This document shows positions 1 to 11,599 of a DNA stretch of 64,000 nt, piece by piece (position 1 is the stretch's first letter; each line of letters begins with the position of its first letter). This stretch comes from Dromiciops gliroides (taxonomy: Eukaryota > Chordata > Mammalia > Microbiotheria > Microbiotheriidae). The translations under genes and the position numbers were made by a program. The notes beneath the pieces are model-generated. The model worked only from the letters and a program-made list of their open reading frames with translations. It was not told the DNA's origin and did no database searches. The stretch lies in NCBI RefSeq assembly GCF_019393635.1, contig NC_057862.1:265002441-265066440 (forward strand), written 5' to 3'.

Positions 1-363
1 CTAAATAAGAAAAATAATGTCACACAATCTCTCATTGTCTATTTCCCATACCACAGTTCCCAGGGTAGGGGATATGAGTCCATTCATTCCTGTTTCCCCT
101 AGTTGCTTTTTTTAGCTCAGTGTTTCAAGCAAAATATCCCAAAAAGGCATAAGACTCATATAGTAGACAAATTCCATGAAACCTGAGGAGTAAGTTTCTC
201 TCAGCACTTGGCTAGTGAATCTTAAAGGTTCTTCAGAGAGTTGCTACATCAGATCACATAGCACCCAGCATGATAAATAAGCAGAAAGCCTATAATGCGG
301 TATTCCAAAAATCAGAGGATAAACGTAAAGCCAAGAATAACTTACCTATCAAAACTGAGTATA

Positions 364-514
364 GGGGGTGGCTAGGTGGCACAGTGGATAAAGCACTGGC
401 CCTGGATTCAGGAGTACCTGAGTTCAAATCTGGCCTCAGACACTTGACACTTACTAGCTGTGTGACCCTGGGCAAGTCACTTAACCCCCATTGCCCCGCA
501 AAAAAAAAAAAAAA
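364..514 (+). mobile_element. CORE-SINE, full length
   Basis: Starts with the family's GGCTAGGTGGCACAG head, carries the CTAGCTGTGTGACCCTGGGC core and ends in an A-tail. It is flanked by the direct repeat AACTGAGTATA (353-363 and just after the tail), so it is an intact, recent insertion. Confidence 0.93.
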
Positions 515-690
515 CAACTGAGTATAAGCCTATGGGGAGAGGGATTGGGGAGGGGGGAAATAGAGGAGGTCCATGATTCTGATTCATGATTCCTGTATAT
601 CAAGGTTTCTAAAAAGGACTTTTTCCCTGACAAGTTTTCCTGACACCCAATAGAACATCATATTATAACTCCTTGCTCTCTGAGATGTTC

Positions 691-891
691 TTTTTTTGTG
701 GGGCAATGAGGTGACTTGCCCAGGGTCACACAGCTAGTAAGTGTCAAGTGTCTGAGTTCTGATTTGAACTCAGGTCCTCCTGAATCCAGGGCCGGTGCTT
801 TATCCACTGTGCCACCTAGCTGGGCTAAGTAAAGATGATGTAAAGGGATACTTACTTTGCATGAGCACTAGTGAGGGCCACTATCTGCCAC
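691..891 (-). mobile_element. CORE-SINE with an extra 5' segment
   Basis: The SINE body covers 691-827 on the minus strand. The target-site repeat TCTGAGATGTTCT lies at about 678-690, but its partner is at 893-905, not at the SINE boundary. The 64 bases 828-891 therefore lie inside the duplication at the SINE's 5' end. I do not recognise this extra segment. Confidence 0.8.
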
Positions 892-956
892 CTCTGAGAT
901 GTTCTAAGATGAAATCATAACTAGGTGGTAATTCTTCTTTAAATCAATATCTTATT

Positions 957-3770
957 AAGTAAAGTTAGAAGAGTTCCCCATAAGATCAAGGGTGAAACAA
1001 GGATGCCCATTCTCACCACTATTATTCAGTATTTTACTAGAACTGTTAGCTTTAGCAATGAGAGGAGAAAAAAATTGAAGGAATTAGAATGGGCAATGAG
1101 AAAACAAAACTATCACTCTTTGCAAATAATACAATGGTATGCTCAGAAAATCTTAAAAGAATCAATTAAAACTACTTGAGCACATGGCACGCACAGAAGC
1201 TTGGGATGGCGGCAGCAGCCATGGTGGCTGTGACAACCGACCCGATGACTGCACCAGTGGCAGAAGAGGGCCCCGGTGGAGAGGCAGCACAGGCAGCTGC
1301 CCCTCTGCCACAGGACCCTGCAGCATTGACTGGCCCAGCTTGTTGTGGTTGCCCCTGGTGCAGGTGAAAGTGCTGGTGAAGGTAGACCCAGATGTGACAC
1401 TCATGGTCCAGGAAACCATCTTCATTGTGGCTCAAGCTGCAGAACTGTTTGTAGAGACAATTGCAAAAGATGCCTACTTCTGTGCCCAACAAAGGAAAAG
1501 GAAAACTCTCCAGAGGAAGGACCTGGATAATGCAATAGAAGCTGTGGATGAATTTGCTTTTCTAGAAGGCACTTTGGACTAAGCTGCATGTCCTCTGCAG
1601 ATCCTGGAGTCTCTTCTTAAATTTCTGTATTCTCCCACCTGCACTTCAGCAGGCCTCACTTGTGTCTGAACACTGACCTAAATAGGCTGTTTTCCAGGGG
1701 AATTGTCTGTTATTCAAGCCCATTCTTCTATTTCCTATTGCTCTATTGATCTCTGAAAGGATATCAATCCAAGAATGGGCTGGTCTATGATCTCAACTCT
1801 TGGCTTTTCTTGGCAAGTTTCACCACTGCCTGTATCTGCCCATGATGGGGTTGGTTCCTTACCTGATTCCTGCAGGGAAAGAGAGATGAAGAAATTTTTT
1901 GGTAAAGAAGCCTTTTGAAAAATGAAGCACAAAATAAAGATGTTTAAACCAAAAAAAAACCACAACCCTACTTGAAAGAATTAACAACTTTAGCACAGTA
2001 GCAGGATAAACCCACACAAATCAACAACATTTCTATATATATGACCAACAAAGATCAACAGCAAGAGATAGAAAGAGAAATTCCATTTAAAATAACTGAA
2101 GACAATATAAAATATTCGGGAGTCTACCTGCCAAGATAAACCCAGGAACTATATGAACTCAATTACAACTCAATTACAAAATACTTTTCACACAAATAAA
2201 ATCAGATCTAAACAATTGGGAAAATATCAATTGCTCATGGGTAGGTTGAGCTAATTTGATAAAAATGACAATTCTACATAAAATAATTTACTTATTCAGT
2301 GCCATAATAATCAAACTACCAAAGATCAGGCATAGGATACACAGTAGTAATCTATAGTCATTTGGTTTTGATAAACCCAAAGACTCCAGCTTCTGGGATA
2401 ATAATTTGACAAAAACTGCTAGGAAAACTGGAAAATAGTATGGCAGAAACGAGGCATAGACAAATATCTCACACCATATACCACAATAAAGTCAAAATGG
2501 AGACATGCCTTATACATAAAGGGTGATACCAGAGGTAAATTAGGAAAGGAATAGTTTACCCATGAGATCTAAAGATAGGGGAAGAATTTATGACCAGACA
2601 AGAGATGGAGAATATTATGAAATGCAAAATGGATAATTTTTATTATGTTAAATTAAAATGGTTTTATACAAAAAAAACTAATGCAACCAAGATAAGAAGG
2701 AAAGCAGAAAGCTGGGAAACAATTTTTATAGTCAGTGCTTCTGATAAAGGCCTCATTTCTCACATATATAGAGAACTGAATCAAATTTTAAAATATGTAA
2801 GTAATCACCCAATTGAGAGAAGCTCAAAGGATATAAACAGACAGTTTTCAGATGAAGAAATTAAGACTATCTATAGCCATATTTTTAAAATGTTCTCAAT
2901 CACTATTGATTGGAGAAATCCAAATTAATACAATTCTGAGGTACCACCTCATACCTATCAGAATGGCTAATATGACAAAAAAAGGAAAACGATCATTGTT
3001 GGAGAAAGTGCGAGAAAATTGGAGCACTAATGCATTGTTGGTGGAGTTGTGAATTAATCCAACCATTTTGGAGGATAATTTACAACTATGCCCAAAAGGC
3101 TATAAAACTGTGCATATCCTTTGACCCAGCAATACCATTACTATATCCCAAAGAGATCATAAAAAGGGGGAAAGGAAGCACATGTACAAAAATACTTATA
3201 GCTGCTCTTTTTGTGGTGGCAAAGAATTAGAAATTGAAGAGATGCCCATCAATTAGAGAATGGCTGAACAAGTTGTGGTTTATGAAATGTGCTATAAGAA
3301 ATAATAAGCATTCAGATTTCAGAAAAAGCTGGAAAGACTTACATGAACTGATGCCAAGTGAGGTGAGCATTGAAATTGTGCAATGATCAACTATAATAGA
3401 CTTAGCTTTTCTCAACAATAAAATGATCTAAGACAATTCCAAAAGACTCATGATGAAAAATGCTATCCACACCCAGAGAAAGAACTATGGAATCTGAATG
3501 CAGATTCTGCTATTTTCACTCTTTTTTCTTTCTCATGGTTTTCCCCTTTTGTTCTGATTTTTCTTTCACAACATGACTAATGTGGAAATACGTTTAAATG
3601 ACTGTGCTGTATAACCTATATAAGATTGCTTACTATCTTGGGGGGGGCAGGAGGAGGAAAGGGAAAAAGGGAGAAAAATTTGGAACTCAAAATCTTACAA
3701 AAATGAATGTTGAAAACTATCTTTACAATGTAATTGGAAAAAAATAAAATACTATTAGGAGAAAAATAGA
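957..3770 (+). mobile_element. L1 LINE, 3' part of ORF2 to tail, interrupted
   Basis: A 5'-truncated marsupial L1. Near 985-1045 it encodes the reverse-transcriptase stretch resembling [20 protein letters not shown]. After the interruption at 1180-1967 come the ORF2 C-terminal motifs: SDKGLISHIYRELNQI near 2735, YHLIPIRMANMTKK near 2945, NALLVEL with HCWWSCELIQPFW near 3030-3070, and FDPAIPLLYPKE near 3120. The 3' UTR and terminal AATAAAATACT lie near 3745-3765. Stops and frame changes break the reading frame, so it is inactive. Confidence 0.9.
1180..1967 (+). pseudogene. POLE4: POLE4 processed retropseudogene
   Basis: An intronless copy of the DNA polymerase epsilon subunit 4 mRNA, a histone-fold protein of the replicative polymerase. 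The ancestral start is probably the ATG at 1206, which opens an Ala-rich N-terminus. A one-base frame change near 1338 separates that from the histone-fold part at 1339-1582, which reads VKVLVKVDPDVTL, AAELFVETIAKDAY, KRKTLQRKDLDNAIEAVDEF and ends in EGTLD plus TAA, as recalled for mammalian POLE4. A 3' UTR follows with AATAAA at 1933 and an A-run at 1951-1959. It sits inside an L1, with CTACTTGA repeated at 1172-1179 and 1968-1975. The lack of introns, the poly(A) tail and the repeat mark L1-driven retroposition. The frameshift makes expression of the whole protein unlikely. Confidence 0.93.
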
Positions 3771-3779
3771 ATTGGGTTA

Positions 3780-4940
3780 AATGAAAGCTAATCAAGAAAC
3801 AATTTTAAAAATCAAAAGAATGAAAAATAGGAGAAAATGGGAAATATCTGATTAGAAAAACTGACCTGAAAATAGACCGAAGAGAGATAATTTAAGAATT
3901 ATTGGACTGTCTAAAAGCCATGATCAAAAAAAAGGAAAAAAGCCCGGACAGCTTCTTTCAAGAAATTACTGAGGAAAACTGCCCTGATATTCTAGAATCG
4001 GAAGGTAAAATAGAAATTGAAGAATCCACTGATCACTTCCTGAAAAAGATCCCAAAATGAAAACTCCCAGAAATATTATAGCCAAATTCCAGAGCTACTG
4101 GGTCAAAGAGATAATATTGCAAGCAGTCAAAAAGAAATGATTCAAATATTGTGGAGCCACAATCAGGATAACACAAGAGTTAACAGTTTCTACATTAAAG
4201 GATTGGAGGATTTGGAATATGATATTCCAGAAGGCAAAAGAGTTAGGATTACAACCAAGCAAAACTGAGTATAATCCTTTGCGGGGCTGGGGGGGGGGGA
4301 TGAATACTTAATGAAACAGAGGACTTTCAAACATTCTTAATGAAAAGACCAGAGCTGAATAGAAAATTTGACTTTTAAACAAAAGGCTTAAGAGAAGCAT
4401 AAAAAAGTAAACAGGAAAGAGAAATAATAAATTATTGAATCAGCTTAAAATGCATGAGCATTCCTACATGAAAAAATTATACTTTTAGCTCCTAAAAACT
4501 TTTTCATTGTTAGGGCAGTTAAAAGGGGTATATAGGGGCATCTAGGTGGCACAGTGGATAGAGCACTGGCCCTGGATTCAGGAGGACTTGAGTTCAAATC
4601 CAGCCTCAGACACTTAACAATTACTAGCTGTGTGACCCTGGGCAAGTCACCTAACCCCAATTGCCTCACAAAAAAGGGGGGGGTATACATAGATAGAGAG
4701 CATAGGTGTGGATTGAATATGACAGGAAAATTATCTAAAAAAATTAAATTGAGGGGTGAGAAAGAGGATTTCACTGAGAAAAGGGAGAAGTAGAATGGAG
4801 TAAATTATCTGACATAAAAGAGGCATGAACAAGCTTTTACAGTGGAGGGAAAGATTGGGAGAGGGGGAAGCCATGAACCTTACTCACATCAGAATTACCC
4901 TGAGAGCAATACACACTCAGTTGAGTATAGAAATCTATCT
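3780..4940 (+). mobile_element. L1-type ORF1 and 3' region (half-L1, HAL1-like)
   Basis: Broken reading frames match the L1 ORF1 RNA-binding region: PKMKTPRNIIAKFQSYW near 4053-4100, then LQAVKK, and TLKDWRIWNMIFQKAKELG near 4195-4250. An A/G-rich 3' region follows directly with no ORF2 in between. That ORF1-then-3'-UTR layout is that of half-L1 (HAL1) elements. A SINE interrupts it at 4535. The subfamily name is a memory-based guess. Confidence 0.6.
4535..4676 (+). mobile_element. CORE-SINE
   Basis: Full-length head, core and short A-tail, inserted into the L1-like 3' region. The flanks share an imperfect AGGGGTATA repeat. Confidence 0.92.
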
Positions 4941-4944
4941 TACC

Positions 4945-5510
4945 AAATGACTGAACAAACTGTGGAATGAGATTATGATGGAACACTAATGTGCTATAAG
5001 AAATGATGAGCAGGCAGATTTCAGAAAAACCTGGAAAGACTTAAGTGGACTGATGCTAAGTGAAGTGAGCAGAACCAGGAGAACATTGTACACAGTAATA
5101 GCAACATTGTCTGATGATCAACTGTGATAAACTTGGCTCTTCTCAGCAATGCAATGACCCAAGACAGTTCCAAAGAACTCAGGATGGAAAATGTTCTCCA
5201 CTTCCAGAAAAAAGAACTGTGGATTCTGAATGCAGGTTGCACCATACTGTTTCTACTTTTTTGTTGTTTTTCTTTTCTTTTTCAATTTTCCCCTTTTGTT
5301 CTGATTCTTCTTTCACAACATTACTAATGCAGAAATGTGTTTAATGTGATTGTATAGCCTATATCAGATTGCTTTCTGTCTTGGGGAGGGGGAGGGAAGG
5401 GAGGATAGGAGAAAAATTTGGAACTAAAAATCTTATGAAAACAAATGTTGAAAACTTAAAATAATTTTATACATAACTAGAAAATAATAAAATACTTTTA
5501 TGATAAAAAA
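4945..5510 (+). mobile_element. L1 3' end fragment
   Basis: Matches the end of the L1 at 2590-3770: the terminal ORF2 stretch (GTAAGAAATGATGAGCA type near 4993), the pyrimidine-rich 3' UTR, CCTATATCAGATTGC near 5358 and a terminal AATAAAATACT near 5488. Confidence 0.85.
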
Positions 5511-5511
5511 A

Positions 5512-6025
5512 GGAAAATGCAATCCATCTCCAGAGAAAGAACTGATGGTGTCTGAATACAGATTGAAGCATACTTTTTTAATGGTTCCTTTTTCTAAAGC
5601 TCTTTTTTAGTCTGTTTTCTTTCACAACCCTCACTAATGTGGAAATGTTTTGTATGACTACACATGTATAACTTTAAAAAAAAAAAGAGGGGCAGCTAGA
5701 TGGCGCAGTGGATACAGCACCGGCCCTGGATGGCCTCAGACACTTAACACTTAACTAGCTGTGTGACCCTGGGCAAGTCACTTAACCCCAATTGCCTCAC
5801 TAAAAAAAAAAAAAGAAAAAAAGGAAAAAAAGAAAGAACCATACCAGGAAAGTAGGAGGGGAAGGGGATAAGAGAAGGGAATGGGGCACTGACAGAAGGG
5901 AGGGAGGATTTAGGGAGGTAAAAGTCAGAAGCAAAACACTTTTTGAGAATAGGCAGTGTGAAAGGAGAGAATAGGATAAACAGGGAAAATAGGATGGAGA
6001 TAAATATGTAATAATCATAACTATA
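5512..6025 (+). mobile_element. HAL1/L1-like 3' fragments split by a SINE
   Basis: 5512-5685 and 5830-6025 resemble the 3' UTR of the half-L1 at 3780-4940 (ATCTCCAGAGAAAGAACTGA; GGGAGGTAAAAGTCAGAAGC). The SINE at 5689-5815 lies between them. Confidence 0.5.
5689..5815 (+). mobile_element. CORE-SINE with internal deletion
   Basis: Head and core are present, but the segment between GGCCCTGGAT and GGCCTCAGACAC is missing. It ends in an A-tail. Confidence 0.9.
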
Positions 6026-6029
6026 AAAA

Positions 6030-7215
6030 AATTACATCAAGTTTCTCTGATAAAGACCTTATTTGTGAAATATACAGAAAACTGAGTCAAAAAATGTATA
6101 GCCATTCCCCAACTGATAAATGGCCAAAGGATATGAACAAGCAGTTTTCAAAGTAATCAAAGCAATCTATAATCATATGAAAAAATGCTCTAAATCACCA
6201 TTTATTAGAGAAAATGCAAATTAAAACAACTCTGAGCTACCACCTATCAGATTGGCTAATACGACAGAAAAGGAAAATGACAAATGTTGGAGGGGGTGTG
6301 GGGAAATTGAGACACTAATGTATTGTTGGTGAAGTGGCATACTGATGCAACCATTCTGTAAAGCAATTTGTTGGGGTTTTTTGTTTTTGTTTTTTGTTTT
6401 TTGCAGGGCAATGGGGGTTAAGTGACTTGCCCAGGGTCATACAGCTAGTAAGTGTCAAGGGTCTGAGGCCGGATTTGAACTCAGGTCCTCCTGAATCCAG
6501 GGCCAGTGCTTTATCCACTGCACCACCTAGCTGCCCCCAAGCAATTTGAATCTATGCCCAAAGGCCTATAAAACCATGCATACTCTTTGACCAAGCATAC
6601 TAGGTCTATATCCCAAAGATGTTTTTTTAGGGAAAAAAAAAAGGACTTTCATGTACAAAAATATTTAGTGATGGAAAAGAATTGGAAATTGAGGGGATGC
6701 TCATGAATTGGGGAATGGCTGAATAAGTCATTGTATATGATTGTGATATAATACTATTGTGCCGTAAGAAATGATGAGCAGGATGCAAGCAGAAAAAACT
6801 GGACTTACATGAACTGATGCAAAGTGAAATGAGCAGAACCAGGAAAACATTGTATAATGTAACAGCAATATTGTATGATGATCAGCTGTGAATGACTTAG
6901 CTATTCTTGGCAATACAATGATCCAAGACATTTGTGAAGGACTTAGATGAAAAATGCTGTCCATCTCCGGAGGAAGAACTAATGGAGTCTGAATGCACAT
7001 TAAATCATACTTTTTCTTTATTTTCTTGTTCTTGGGTTTTTGTCAGTGTTTTCTTTCATAATATGACTAATATAGAAATGTTTTACATGAGTGCACATGT
7101 ACACCCTATAACAAATTGCTTGCCTTCTCAATAAGGGAGAGAATTTGGAGCTCAATTTTTTTCAAATGAATGCTAAAAATATTTTACATGTAATTAAGGA
7201 AAAATGTTAAGTGAA
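6030..7215 (+). mobile_element. L1 ORF2 3' fragment, split by a SINE
   Basis: Begins in the TCTGATAAAGACCTTAT stretch of ORF2. It runs through the AACTCTGAGCTACCACC and CATTGTTGGTGAAG regions to the 3' UTR. The reading frame is broken many times. The SINE at 6371-6538 sits between two copies of AAGCAATTTG. Confidence 0.85.
6371..6538 (-). mobile_element. CORE-SINE
   Basis: Minus-strand copy with a T-rich (A-tail) start and a GCTGCCCCC end. Flanked by AAGCAATTTG on both sides inside the L1. Confidence 0.93.
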
Positions 7216-7621
7216 AGAAAAAGAAATATTTTAAAAGGTCCCCAAAACATTCAGCAATGTGTTAGGAAATCTTTGGAAACTCTGGTTGAGACATAGGTTG
7301 AGATTTCTACATCTTGGCAAGAAACCATCTTGAGTATTTTACTGTGAAAGGCTTCACATTGCTCAAAAGAAAGGTTGGTGTGGAAACCATACACACAAAA
7401 GACTTTGTCCACTGTAGAAGCTTTCTAATTCTTCGTTGGATATATCTGTGAATACAGGGCCTGTCCACCAACAAGATGTTACTCATATTCGTTCAAATCC
7501 AGAGATAAAATCTATTTTTACATATAATCCTCTTTTTCTATACTTATATGTGGAAATGATTGTGTTTGACAAGCATCATAAATTTTATCATTTTTTAAAT
7601 TACTTTTTAAAAGTCTTTTCA
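7216..7621. other. Unassigned intergenic stretch
   Basis: AT-rich sequence with no gene, RNA or recognised repeat. It may continue beyond the SINE into 7790-7925. Confidence 0.4.
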
Positions 7622-7768
7622 GGGGTAGCTAGGTGATGCAGTAGATAGAGCGCCAGCCCTGGATTCAGAAGGACCTGAGTTCAAATCTGGCCTCAGACAC
7701 TTGACACTTACTAGCTGTGTGACCCTGGGCAAGTTACTTAACCCCAATTGCCTCACCAAAAAAAATTT
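7622..7768 (+). mobile_element. CORE-SINE
   Basis: Head GGGGTAGCTAGGTG, complete core and short A-tail. AAGTCTTTTCA on the left resembles AAGTATTTTCA on the right. Confidence 0.92.
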
Positions 7769-7929
7769 TTAAATAAAAAAAGTATTTTCACAAAGTTCCA
7801 AAGACCAATTCTTACTATCAACTCCAGAGAAGAGGTACCTATACATGTCAAGAGAATTTTCCTTTGGACATATCCATTATAGATCACATACTTCCTATAG
7901 AATTTGCTGCACTTGTGGCATACATACTG

Positions 7930-8081
7930 TTTCTTTTGTTTGTTTTTTGTTGTTTGTTTGTTTGGGGGGGGCAGGGCAATGAGGGTTAAGTGACTTGCCC
8001 AGGGTCACACAGCTAGTGTCAAGTGTCTGAGGCTAGATTTGAACTCAGGTCCTCTTGAATCCATGGAATATGCCACCTAGT
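7930..8081 (-). mobile_element. CORE-SINE, degraded at the 5' end
   Basis: Minus-strand copy beginning with a TTTG-rich tail. The core is complete, but the head is cut between GAATCCA and GCCACCTAG. Confidence 0.88.
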
Positions 8082-8299
8082 GAAGGAAGAACATTGGTTT
8101 CATACCAATTCTATATATATCTCTGAATTCAAATGTCCAAAATCATCATGTAGTGCTTTCATGTCAATGGAGCAGTATTCCTTAGGTAACATCAATTGCT
8201 TTTTTATGCAATTATGTTGAATCAATTATGATTTGAAACAAGACTACCTTTAACAATAGAACTACTGCCATTTTGGGGGAACAATAAAATGCTATTGGG

Positions 8300-9215
8300 A
8301 AATAAATCCTGCAGCCCTTCAGGTCATGCCCTTATTTCTTGGCCTGCATCATTTTCTATAGAAATCCATAATGCAGTTGCTCCTGCCACTAGACATTTAA
8401 GGGTAACTGAGGCAGCAGCTTCAGGAACTCTCAAACCAGAGACCGGAGACCATAAGGGAGTCAAGCAACTGATCAGAAAGAGATTACTGGAGATCCTGAT
8501 CTAGCACCAGGTTTTGCATTACCCATTACTTCTGGGTCTCATGTTCAGGGCAAAGAGAGGACTTGTGGTCACAAGAGAGCAGGGGACCCAGTCACAGATC
8601 CAGGGTCAAGAAGAATGCTACCACTTGCAGCTGCAGAGGAGCAGGGGTCCTTCTTGGGTAAAGACAAGAGTACAGACCAGGAAAGCAGTCACCACAAGTC
8701 TCCTTGGATTTTACCACTTGGAAAAACTGACAAATTTACAAACACTTAGAACTAGCTCTGAAAACAGTAGCATAAAAAATCTGAAGCAAGCTGAAGGATA
8801 GTCCCCTTCAGTTGCTGGGGGAGAAAAACAACTTTAAACATGAAATTGACCCAAAAAATGAACAAAGGACCTGATCATAAAAAAGTACTATGGTGATAGG
8901 AAAGATCAAGACCCAAATTCAGAAGACAATAATTTAAAAACAGCTACATGCATTATCTCAAAGAAAAAATGCAAAGTGGATACAAACACAACAAGAATGT
9001 TTGGAAGAGATAAAGAAAAAGATTAAAATGGTAGAGGAAAAATTGGGAAAATAAATTAGAGTGATGCAAGAAAATTAACAGCTTGGTAAAAAAAAAAAAA
9101 GGCACAAAAAATACTGAAGAAAAGACCTTTAAAAAAAACAGAATTGACCAAATGTAAAAGAGGCACAAAAATTTACTGAAGAACTCCTTAAAAAGTAAAA
9201 TAGGCCAAAAGAATC
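8300..9215 (+). mobile_element. L1 5' UTR and start of ORF1 (5' fragment)
   Basis: 8300-8820 resembles the GC-richer 5' leader of marsupial L1 as I recall it. 8860-9215 is A-rich with many Lys/Glu codons, like the ORF1 coiled-coil region, and is full of stops. No ORF2 follows, so this is an isolated 5' piece. The assignment rests on memory of the family. Confidence 0.5.
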
Positions 9216-9487
9216 ATACTTGCTCAGGTTCAGGTAAGACCTTTGCCTACATATTGACTTTTGCTTTGGAATTCTAGATGAAAGAGGAGGTATAAATATC
9301 TACATATTATATATGTAGTGACCTTTCCTTAAACATAAGTCATATTACTTGTGGCCATATTACTTGGCTCTGAATTCCCCAGTCAAAGAGAATAAGCAAT
9401 GAGACAACTTGGAGAAAATGAAGAGATGGACCTAATGAGACAATGAAGAAAGATTACAGGCCCTGGAGTCACAGTAAGAAGTTATCC

Positions 9488-9650
9488 GGGGCAGCTAGGT
9501 GGCACAGTGGAGAGAGCACCAGCCCTGGAGTCAGGAGTACCTGGGTTCAGATCCGGCCTCAGACACTTAACACTTACTAGCTGTGTGACCCTGGGCAAGT
9601 AACTTAACCCCAATTACCTCACTAAAAAAAACCAAACAAACAAACAAAAA
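9488..9650 (+). mobile_element. CORE-SINE
   Basis: Complete copy flanked by a perfect 12-base direct repeat, AAGAAGTTATCC, at 9476-9487 and 9649-9660: a clean young insertion. Confidence 0.95.
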
Positions 9651-9689
9651 GAAGTTATCCAAGATACAAATCTGAAATGGATCTTATCT

Positions 9690-9930
9690 AGTTTAACATC
9701 ATTTTAAAGACAAAGAAACAAGCCTAGAGAAATTAAGTGTATTATATAGGATTATAGTTTTGGAACTAGAAAGGATCTTAAAGCTCATCTAATTCAAACT
9801 CCATTTTAGAAATTAGGAAAATGAGGTCAAGAGTAGTTAAGATGCTTAGTAAAAGTCAAACCAGTGGCTGAGCCAAAATTTGAACCTAATTAATCTGACT
9901 CCAAATCCAATGCTTATGTTACCATTCCAC
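9690..9930 (-). repeat. MIR fragment
   Basis: A minus-strand MIR core-like stretch: fragments of ATGAGG, AGCCAAAATTTGAACC and TCTGACTCCAAATCCA in the usual spacing. Old and diverged. Confidence 0.6.
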
Positions 9931-11234
9931 CCTCTCTTACTGGAACATTACAAAAACCTATGAAGAAACTTCAGTCAGGTGATGGGGCTCAGCTGAGAAA
10001 TTCTCATGTTCATGGAAAATACAAAATGGTTGAATGATGGAAAGTCATTACCCTTGCCTAATAATTGAAAATTAGAACAATTTGCTAGTTTGCAAAAGAG
10101 CCCTAGAAAAAGGTCTGTTATCTAGTGTCTTCAAACATCACAGTCAGATTTGCCAATTCTGTCAGTACCCTGAAATGTATGTAGTTCATTTGGGCCTGGT
10201 GACAAATTCTCTAAAGGCAGCTTATTATTTCCAGTTCTCTTAGGTGTCAACCAGCTCAATTCAACAATGTTTTCCCTACTGGTCCCAATCTGTAGATCTT
10301 TGATAGAAAAAAAAAAAGCAAACTATTGCTTTTGTTGAGTACTTCTGCCTGCTCTTCTTTCTCAGTTATCTTCATCTGTACCATCTACCTCCAAGAAACA
10401 GTCCTATCTTTTCTTTAAACTTCTTTTATTCCTTTGGCTAAGTTCTAAGGGGAGAGAATAGACAAGGGCCATCACTCATATAGTGGGTCCCCCTTCCATA
10501 TAAGGTAACTTTCCTTAGGCATTATCCTCTCTACCATGGCCTTTCACTAAATCAAATAAAGGTGTTATGAAGACATTCTTTGACCCCCAAGGTGCTTTCC
10601 CCAGAAACAGTGAAATGGAAGAAAAGGCAATAAAAAAGGCAAAGAAAAGTAGATTCAAGTCAACTGGGGTTTACTGATCCCTCTTGTGTGCCTTGTACTG
10701 TGTTCAGGGACCAGGACCTTCCCTTTGGAAGTTCACTAAAGTTGAGATGAAGTTAGGATTGAGTGAAGAGGAAGATTGAAAACAAAACAAGACAGTATAT
10801 AATTATCAAATTGTGGTATAGATCAATAGTCCTGAATAGTGACAAAAAGCCAATGCTAGAGATGTTTGTTTCTAAAATAAAAAATAGGAAAATTATTTCA
10901 ACATGAAAATAAGTTAACTTCTTCTATTTTCCTTCAAAACTTCCCCACGTCTCAGACCTCAAAGACTTACCTTCATTTATCAGTCTTGAAATATGTCATT
11001 GAATTTCAAGTCCCAAAGGAGTAGCAGGTCACTGAAAACAAAGTCCATGGGTGGTGATAGTCTCCAGTATCTGTCTGTGCATGTCTCTGGGGACCAACAA
11101 ACTTCAAGCTTTTGACCCTGTTAGAAAAGTGTTGCTTTTTCTCCTCAAAAAGAGGTGCAAAGAACTGAAATCTCATGAGAGATTAAAAATGAGCAGTGTG
11201 TTTGAGGAAAATGGGATTTTCTTGTGCCTACACA
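9931..11234. other. Intergenic, old LINE-like remnants
   Basis: No gene seen. 10140-10440 contains CATTTGGGCCTGGTGACAAA and related phrases. A similar phrase appears near 57260, suggesting an old L3/CR1-like repeat shared by the two places. The rest looks like plain intergenic DNA. Confidence 0.45.
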
Positions 11235-11599
11235 TTGTTGTTGTTGTTATTTGTCATTTGTTCTTGAAGAGAACCATAACATTGGGGTGATGTCATGACT
11301 TGCAGTGAAGTGAGGGAGGGCTGTGCAAGGTCACCAGTCTCACCCTGTCCTCCAGAGCCATCTGGGTCCAGTGGCAGGATATACATCAAGATGACTGGAG
11401 ATGACTGGAGATGTTTTAAGGCATTTGGGGTTAAGTGATTTGCCCAGGATCACACAGCTAGTAAGTGACTGAGGTGAGATTTGAACTCAGGGCCAGTGCT
11501 TTGCACAGTCTTCCTTCACTTAAATCTAATTCACTGTAGGTCATGACATCACCCCTTATGTCATGGTCTTCTTTGAGAATGAAGGACAAACAACAACAA
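11235..11599. mobile_element. Palindromic TIR element, non-autonomous
   Basis: The first ~70 bases (TTGTTGTTGTT... ATGTCATGACTTGCAGTGAA) are largely the reverse complement of the last ~70 (TTCACTGTAGGTCATGACAT... AACAACAACAA). No protein is encoded. A short MIR/SINE-like piece (TTGCCCAGGATCACACAGCT) lies at about 11425-11510. The long terminal inverted repeats suggest a MITE-like DNA element. A related end occurs near 58.4 kb. Confidence 0.75.

Noticed and set aside
270-521. Many frames of 60-100 codons containing a LALDSG...FKSGLRHLT...CVTLGKSLNPHC pattern or its reverse
   Set aside because: Each is the translation of a SINE copy; the pattern recurs at some thirty places.
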